DNA from: Desulfofundulus australicus DSM 11792
Lineage (GTDB): Bacteria > Bacillota > Desulfotomaculia > Desulfotomaculales > Desulfovirgulaceae
DNA length: 64,000 nucleotides
Reading direction: 5' to 3'
NCBI RefSeq assembly: GCF_900129285.1
Contig: NZ_FQUW01000011.1
Coordinates: 1-64,000 of the forward strand
Every line of letters starts with the position of its first letter. Within the stretch, counting starts at the first letter, position 1. Below the pieces are notes generated by a model. It was not told where the DNA came from and did not search any database. It worked only from the letters and a program-made list of their open reading frames with translations. The position numbers and the translations under genes were made by a program. This document shows, piece by piece, positions 59,220 through 64,000 of this stretch.

Positions 59220-61169
59220 TTATCCCTGAGATTCCCACATGACTTTACCGCAGTCCCGCAGGTCGTAGCCGCCCAGGGCCTGCACCTCTTTCCGGAACTC
59301 CGGCAGGTCCATCACGGCCAGCAGACGCTGGATGTAAGGTGTATCCCAGTATTCCCGGGGGATGCAGAGGTCGTAACGCTCCTCGGCCAGGGGGATAAAG
59401 TCGAGACCCAGGGCCACCGCGGCGGCCCGGATGCCCAGTCCCGCATCCACTCCCCCGGCCACAGCTGCCGCCACGGCCATGTGGGTATATTCCTCCCGCT
59501 CGTAACCGTTTATCTGTTCCGGTTTAATACCCAGCTGTTTCAGGTGATAATCCAGCAGAACCCGGGTACCCGCCCCCCGCTGCCGGTTCACAAAGGTAAC
59601 GTCGGGCCGGGCCAGGTCTTCCAGCCCCCTGATGCCTTTGGGGTTGCCTTTAGCCACAATCAGCCCCTGCTCCCGGTAGACCAGGTTGACCAGCACCACT
59701 TCCCTGCCCGGCAGCAGCCGCCGGATATAGGAAATGTTGTACTCCCCCGTTTCCTCGTCCAGCAGGTGCGTGCCGGTACAGTGGGCCTCCCCTCTTTTCA
59801 GGGCGTTCAAACCTGCCAGGCTCCCCACATGGGCGCTGGACAGGCTGGCCTGGGGATAGAGCCGCCGCAGGTAGTTGGCCAGCACGTCCAGGGCAATGTC
59901 GTGGCTGCCGATGATGACGGTGGTTTCCTTGATCTCCTCCAGGGGGCGCAGGAGTTCCACCGGCACCGCCTGGCCCGCGCCGTAACCTTCGGAAAGCCGG
60001 GGTACGCGCACGATGCCGTCAGCCCGGATCAGGGACATGATAATGCCCGCTCCCCGGGAGATGGGGGTGGCAATGATCTTGTCCCCCACCTGTCCCAGCT
60101 TGACCCGGACAAACTCCTCCACGCCCAGGGAAGAGACCAGCTTGCGGGAAACGGTGGCCTCAATTTTCCGGCGGGCGGGTGGAACGGAGCCAAGTTTTTT
60201 GTAGATGATTGGCTTGACAAATAAATCGGCACACAGGTAGGCCGATACGGGATAACCGGGCACCCCTATTACCGGCCGCCCGTTAACTTCTCCCAGGATC
60301 ACCGGTTTCCCCGGCCTGGTGGCCACACCGTGCACCAGCACCCGGCCCAGGCTCCTGATTACTTCCGCCGTATAATCCTCGCTGCCGGCCGAAGAACCGG
60401 CATTGATCAGGACCACATCGGCTTCCTGCAGGGCTTCCAGCAGGGACTGGCGCAGGGCCTCAAAGTCATCGACGGTAATCTTTTTACGAAGCGGAATGCC
60501 CCCCCACTCGCTGACCAGGCCGGAGAGCATCCGGCTGTTATAGTCGATAATATCCCCGGGCTGCAGATCCTGCCCCGGTTCCACCAGCTCGGTACCGGTG
60601 GGCAGGATGGCCACCCGGGGCCGGGGATGGACGGAAATTTCCGTTACCCCACCGGCCAGGAGCCCGCCGATATCCACCGGGCGCACCCGGTGATTGGCGG
60701 GGACGATCATTTCCGTAGCCACAATATCTTCCCCAATGGGCCGTACGTGCTGCCAGGGATAGACCGGCTGGGTGATCTCCAGGACATCCGGGGAGACAAA
60801 ATGTACATCCTCCACCATGATCACCGCGTCGCACCCTTCGGGGAGGGGATCACCTGTGTCGACCATGATGGCCTCGCTGCCAACTGCCAGCTGCCTGGGG
60901 GCAGTTTCGGAAGCACCAAAGGTCAGGGCAGCCTTCACCGCATAGCCGTCCATGGCCGCCGCGTGGTAATGGGGCGAAGACACCCGCGCATAAACGGGAG
61001 CCGCCGTCACCCGGCCCAGGGCTTCCTCCACCGCCACCACCTCGGGCGGCCCGGGATTGAGCGCTCCTTTTTGCTCCAGGTAAGCCATGTATTCTTCCTG
61101 GGCTTCTTCCCAGGGCCGGTCTTCCAGGTAAACGTCCCGTTGGCCCGTGAATTTAGACAAAGCCATCAC
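59220..61169 (-). CDS. MoeA-like molybdopterin molybdenumtransferase fused to a periplasmic-binding-like domain
   Basis: 649 residues. The first about 405 form MoeA, with MDGYAVKAALTFGASE, VMVEDVHFVSPD and the MPT-binding INAGSSAGSEDYT. The remainder is a PBP-like domain (PF12727-type) with GSHDIALDVLANYL, THLLDEETGEYN and RQRGAGTRVLLDYHL. Such fusions are thought to sense or deliver molybdate/tungstate. The start follows GAGGAG. It lies three bases after the second moeA. Confidence 0.9.
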   Translation of the reverse strand: MMALSKFTGQRDVYLEDRPWEEAQEEYMAYLEQKGALNPGPPEVVAVEEALGRVTAAPVYARVSSPHYHAAAMDGYAVKAALTFGASETAPRQLAVGSEAIMVDTGDPLPEGCDAVIMVEDVHFVSPDVLEITQPVYPWQHVRPIGEDIVATEMIVPANHRVRPVDIGGLLAGGVTEISVHPRPRVAILPTGTELVEPGQDLQPGDIIDYNSRMLSGLVSEWGGIPLRKKITVDDFEALRQSLLEALQEADVVLINAGSSAGSEDYTAEVIRSLGRVLVHGVATRPGKPVILGEVNGRPVIGVPGYPVSAYLCADLFVKPIIYKKLGSVPPARRKIEATVSRKLVSSLGVEEFVRVKLGQVGDKIIATPISRGAGIIMSLIRADGIVRVPRLSEGYGAGQAVPVELLRPLEEIKETTVIIGSHDIALDVLANYLRRLYPQASLSSAHVGSLAGLNALKRGEAHCTGTHLLDEETGEYNISYIRRLLPGREVVLVNLVYREQGLIVAKGNPKGIRGLEDLARPDVTFVNRQRGAGTRVLLDYHLKQLGIKPEQINGYEREEYTHMAVAAAVAGGVDAGLGIRAAAVALGLDFIPLAEERYDLCIPREYWDTPYIQRLLAVMDLPEFRKEVQALGGYDLRDCGKVMWESQG

Positions 61170-61172
61170 TCC

Positions 61173-62405
61173 TCAAAAAAGTTTGACCTCCACCCATTCG
61201 CCTGCTTCTACCCCTTCTTTGCCCGCCGGGATGCGGGCCAGCCCGTCGGCACGGACCATGGTAGTAATCAGGCCCGATTTGCCCAGCACGGGCTCTGCAT
61301 GCAGTTCCCCATCCTGCAGGTGCAGCTTCACCCGCACGAAATCCTCCCGCCCGGCCGCGGAACGCAAATTGCGGCTTATCCGCGCCTTCAGGGGAAATTC
61401 CCGGAATTTTTCCCGGGGGTAAGTGTATGAACTGATCAAAGGAGCCACCAGCAGCTCAAAGATTACCAGGGCCGAGGCGGGATGCCCGGGCAGTCCGAAG
61501 ACCGGTTTACCGTTCACCACTGCCCCCACGGAAGGCTTGCCGGGTTTCAGAGAAATTCCGTGAAATAAAACCCCCGGCCGGCCCAGGGAATCAATCACCC
61601 GGGCCGCCACGTCCCGGGTACCCACCGAGCTGCCCCCCGAGAGCAGGACCATGTCGTTTTCCGCAAGGGCCCGGGCCAGCCGTTCCTGCAGCCGCTGGAA
61701 ATCATCCCGGACAATGCCGTACAGGCGGGGCTCGCCGCCACAGCCGGCCACCGCACCGTAAAGGGTATAGGAGTTTATATCCCGCACCTGCCCCGGAGCC
61801 GGCTTCTCTTCCGGGGAGACCACCTCGTCACCGGTGGAAATGATCCCCACCTTCAAGGGGCGCCTTACTTCCACCGCCACAACCCCGGCTGCGGCCAGTA
61901 TTCCCAGGTCCTGCGGCCGCAGGCGGTGTCCGGCCGGCAGTACCACGCTCCCGGCCGGTACATCCTCCCCCCGGCGGACGACGTTCTCCCCGGGCGCCAC
62001 CGGCCTGGTAACGCCAATGGTTTTTTCATCCAGCTCCTCGGTATGCTCCACCATCACCACCGCGTCAGCGCCCGCAGGCAGCATGCCGCCGGTGGCAATG
62101 CGCCAGGCCTGGCCCGGCTTTAACTCCCCTTCCGGCGCCACGCCCATCAGAACCTCCCCCGCCACTTCCAGGTAGGCGGGCAGGCCCTCGGAAGCGCCAA
62201 AGGTATCCTTTGCCCGCACGGCAAAACCGTCCATGGTGGAGCGGTCAAAGCCGGGTACATCATCAGCGGCCACAACATCGTGCAGGAGACAGCGGGTGAG
62301 GGCGGATAACAACGGAACCTTCTCCCCTTCCAGGGGGAAGGACACATGTTTTAAAATCAATTCCCGCGCCTCTTGAATGGTAACTGCCTGGAATAGTTCC
62401 TTCAT
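61173..62405 (-). CDS. moeA: Molybdopterin molybdenumtransferase
   Basis: 410 residues, canonical MoeA. It shows DRSTMDGFAVRAKDTFGASE, the metal-site LLSGGSSVGTRD and GLPGHPASALVIFELLV, with the C-terminal domain IV. It inserts molybdate or tungstate into adenylated molybdopterin. It is tandem with the fused paralogue downstream and follows tupB, suggesting that one of the pair may serve tungsten. Confidence 0.95.
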   Translation of the reverse strand: MKELFQAVTIQEARELILKHVSFPLEGEKVPLLSALTRCLLHDVVAADDVPGFDRSTMDGFAVRAKDTFGASEGLPAYLEVAGEVLMGVAPEGELKPGQAWRIATGGMLPAGADAVVMVEHTEELDEKTIGVTRPVAPGENVVRRGEDVPAGSVVLPAGHRLRPQDLGILAAAGVVAVEVRRPLKVGIISTGDEVVSPEEKPAPGQVRDINSYTLYGAVAGCGGEPRLYGIVRDDFQRLQERLARALAENDMVLLSGGSSVGTRDVAARVIDSLGRPGVLFHGISLKPGKPSVGAVVNGKPVFGLPGHPASALVIFELLVAPLISSYTYPREKFREFPLKARISRNLRSAAGREDFVRVKLHLQDGELHAEPVLGKSGLITTMVRADGLARIPAGKEGVEAGEWVEVKLF

Positions 62406-62474
62406 TCTTATTCTCTCCTTAAAAATATAACCACATTAAGGCATGCAGCCGTAGTTTTGACATTTTTAACATTT

Positions 62475-63173
62475 TTAAGCGTGGCTGCTGCGCTGCTGGG
62501 CCACGGTTAAAAAGGCGGTAATGCCGTAGGCCAGGAACAGCAAGATGATGCTTAAGGCAGTGGCCAGCTCATACTTGCCCTGCCCCACCGCCAGCACCGT
62601 GGCCGTCGTCAGTACCCGGGTACTGCCGGCAATGTTGCCGCCGACCATCATGGAGGCACCCACCTCGGAGATGACGCCGCCAAACCCGGCCATCACCGCC
62701 GCCAGCAGGCCCAGCCGGGCTTCGCGCACCAGAAGCCACAGCAACTGCAACCGGGAAGCCCCCAGGGCCAGGATCTGCAGTGGAATCTTCGGGTTTAAAG
62801 ACTGCATGGCAGCCACGGTAAACCCAGCCACAATAGGAGAGGCAATAATGGCCTGGGCCACCACCATGGCCGCCGGGGTGTAAAGGAGGCCGAGGAAACC
62901 CAGGGGCCCGTACCGGGTAAAGGTAAGCCAGACCGCCAGCCCCACCACCACCGGCGGTAAGCCCATGCCAAAATTAACCACACTGACCAGGAAGCGGCGG
63001 CCGGGGAAATTGGCCAGGGCCAGGAGCGTCCCCAGGGGCACGCCAATGAGGACACTGATCAGCGTGGCCAGACCGGAGATTTTTAAGGTGCGCAGGGTAA
63101 TTTCCAGAACTTCGGGATCTCCTGCTGCCAGCAAGCGAACGGCTTCCACAAGACCCTGCCAGAAAATTTCCAA
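62475..63173 (-). CDS. tupB: Tungstate ABC transporter permease
   Basis: 232 residues from TTG at 63173 (AAAGGAG upstream; the longer frame lies in the preceding gene). Six hydrophobic segments and the coupling EAA-like loop GFTVAAMQSLNPKIPLQILALGASRLQ fit the TupB class. It should pair with TupA and TupC, which are encoded about 19 kb away on the other strand. It directly follows a tungsten enzyme gene and precedes moeA. Confidence 0.88.
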   Translation of the reverse strand: MEIFWQGLVEAVRLLAAGDPEVLEITLRTLKISGLATLISVLIGVPLGTLLALANFPGRRFLVSVVNFGMGLPPVVVGLAVWLTFTRYGPLGFLGLLYTPAAMVVAQAIIASPIVAGFTVAAMQSLNPKIPLQILALGASRLQLLWLLVREARLGLLAAVMAGFGGVISEVGASMMVGGNIAGSTRVLTTATVLAVGQGKYELATALSIILLFLAYGITAFLTVAQQRSSHA

Positions 63174-63178
63174 ACTCC

Positions 63179-64000
63179 TCAACTCCTTTGATGGGTGTAG
63201 GATTGTAAATTCAGCTCGGCCAGTTTTGCCGCGCCGGGCACCCCCGTATCCGGATCCCATCCCCGGGCCAGGTAATATTCCCGCAAAACCTCCCGCACCT
63301 TCTCCCGCTCCAGCCTGCGCCCGGCGGCGGGGCCGGCCGTTACGGGCTCTTCGTAAAAGCGGGATGGGTAGTCAGAATCAGCGTGTTTCTCACCGTGGCG
63401 GAGATTGAACAGTTTCTGGAGGTTCCAGATACGTTCTCCCGCCCTGATCACCTCTTCCGGTGTTAGAGCAATACCGGTCAAGCTGGTATAAAGGCGGGCA
63501 AAAAGGGTGGGCCCCACAGTATGCAGCACGGGCGGGCGGATGCACATGCCCAGGGCGTTATAGACGGCAATGAGATCTTCCGCCCACCGGGACATTTTGG
63601 GTATGTTTACATCCCTGGTAACGGGATCGAAAATATCCTTTTTCAGCTCGTCGGGCATATCCAGGCGCTCGTACATCTCCTCCGGGAAACCAAACTTCTC
63701 CGTAAGGTAGGGGACGGGGTTTTCGTTGTAACGGAGATTTTCCACCGGGTTGCGGGTGCGCAGGTGATCTCCGCCCCGCACATTGGTAATATAACCCAGA
63801 GTCCAGGTAGACCAGCGGGCCCGGGGATCTAAAAGAAAACATTCCAGCCCCTTGACTTCTACAGCATATTTTGAAGCACCCGGGAAATGCTCCGCTGCCT
63901 TTCTGACACCTTCAGCCAGCACATCTCCCAGGCCGCGACGGTGGGCGATTATATCGAGCAGGGAAATGGTAGCCCGTTCATCGCCCCAGTTGAGGGGGAA
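63179..64000 (-). CDS. aor: Aldehyde:ferredoxin oxidoreductase, C-terminal part (5' end outside window)
   Basis: The last 273 residues are present; the frame stays open to the window edge (NWGDERATISLLDIIAHRRGLGD). Domain 3 features of the AOR family are visible: LAEGVRKAAE, EVKGLE, a WTLGYITNVRGGDH loop, and NLQKLFNLRHGEK. The family binds a tungsten bis-pterin cofactor and a [4Fe-4S] cluster, oxidising aldehydes to acids with ferredoxin. Its stop lies six bases before the tupB start. Confidence 0.93.
   Translation of the reverse strand, partial: FPLNWGDERATISLLDIIAHRRGLGDVLAEGVRKAAEHFPGASKYAVEVKGLECFLLDPRARWSTWTLGYITNVRGGDHLRTRNPVENLRYNENPVPYLTEKFGFPEEMYERLDMPDELKKDIFDPVTRDVNIPKMSRWAEDLIAVYNALGMCIRPPVLHTVGPTLFARLYTSLTGIALTPEEVIRAGERIWNLQKLFNLRHGEKHADSDYPSRFYEEPVTAGPAAGRRLEREKVREVLREYYLARGWDPDTGVPGAAKLAELNLQSYTHQRS

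Overview
The window looks like chromosome of a GC-rich, anaerobic, probably thermophilic Firmicute of the Desulfotomaculum/Pelotomaculum (Peptococcaceae) type. Evidence: gene families and synteny (cdaA-cdaR-glmM-glmS, an ilv-leu-cimA operon, cbiMNQO, TupA/TupB/TupC tungstate uptake, aldehyde:ferredoxin oxidoreductase, FdhD, two MoeA paralogues, LarB), strong GGAGG ribosome sites with many GTG/TTG starts, and Gram-positive leader RNAs (T-box, glmS ribozyme, ykkC-type, cobalamin). Species assignment is inference. There are no rRNA genes and no CRISPR array; one tRNA (Arg, CCG anticodon) is present. Most genes lie on the minus strand.

Layout. (1) 1-8000: a lower-GC defence block, SNF2-type helicase - beta-class DNA methyltransferase - DEAD/DEAH (Res-like) helicase. 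The last gene is cut short near base 236, beside the tail of an unrelated plus-strand gene. (2) 8.1-13.6 kb: cdaA-cdaR-glmM-glmS (c-di-AMP synthesis and amino-sugar supply), with a glmS self-cleaving ribozyme in front of glmS. (3) 13.7-27.3 kb: one long branched-chain amino acid operon, ilvE-ilvD-ilvB-ilvN-ilvC-ilvB2-leuA-leuC-leuD-leuB-cimA. Its leader holds a consensus promoter, a T-box (specifier apparently ATC, Ile) and a ykkC-family RNA, most likely the ppGpp class, each with its own terminator. (4) 28-41 kb: HAD phosphatase, argH, tRNA-Arg, ldh, a cobalt transporter (cbiMNQO) behind a cobalamin riboswitch plus a second unexplained structured element, groESL with CIRCE, mogA, fdhD, a ferredoxin and an acyl-CoA ligase. 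(5) 41.1-44.6 kb: a probable orphan TnpB-type guide-RNA remnant, a DUF4160/DUF2442 pair, a Moco/Tuco-family riboswitch candidate and tupA-tupC.

(6) 44.7-58.2 kb: a second, lower-GC defence island. It carries a type 4 BREX system: brxP (PP-loop PAPS-reductase-like enzyme fused to 2x[4Fe-4S] and DUF4007), a separate frameshifted DUF4007 gene, brxC, pglZ and brxL. An OLD/PARIS-like AAA ATPase + TOPRIM pair lies downstream and a sigma-region-4-like DNA-binding protein upstream. No PglX methyltransferase is present, as expected for type 4. (7) 58.4-64 kb: larB, two tandem moeA genes (one fused to a periplasmic-binding-protein-like domain), tupB and the C-terminal part of an aldehyde:ferredoxin oxidoreductase, a molybdenum/tungsten-cofactor cluster.

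The most interesting items are the type 4 BREX island with its paired ATPase/TOPRIM module and frameshifted DUF4007 gene, the two-input (Ile-tRNA and alarmone) leader of the ilv operon, the tandem cobalamin-like leader of cbiM, the mosaic methyltransferase with an AT-rich target-recognition segment, and the tungsten leader with two consecutive terminators.
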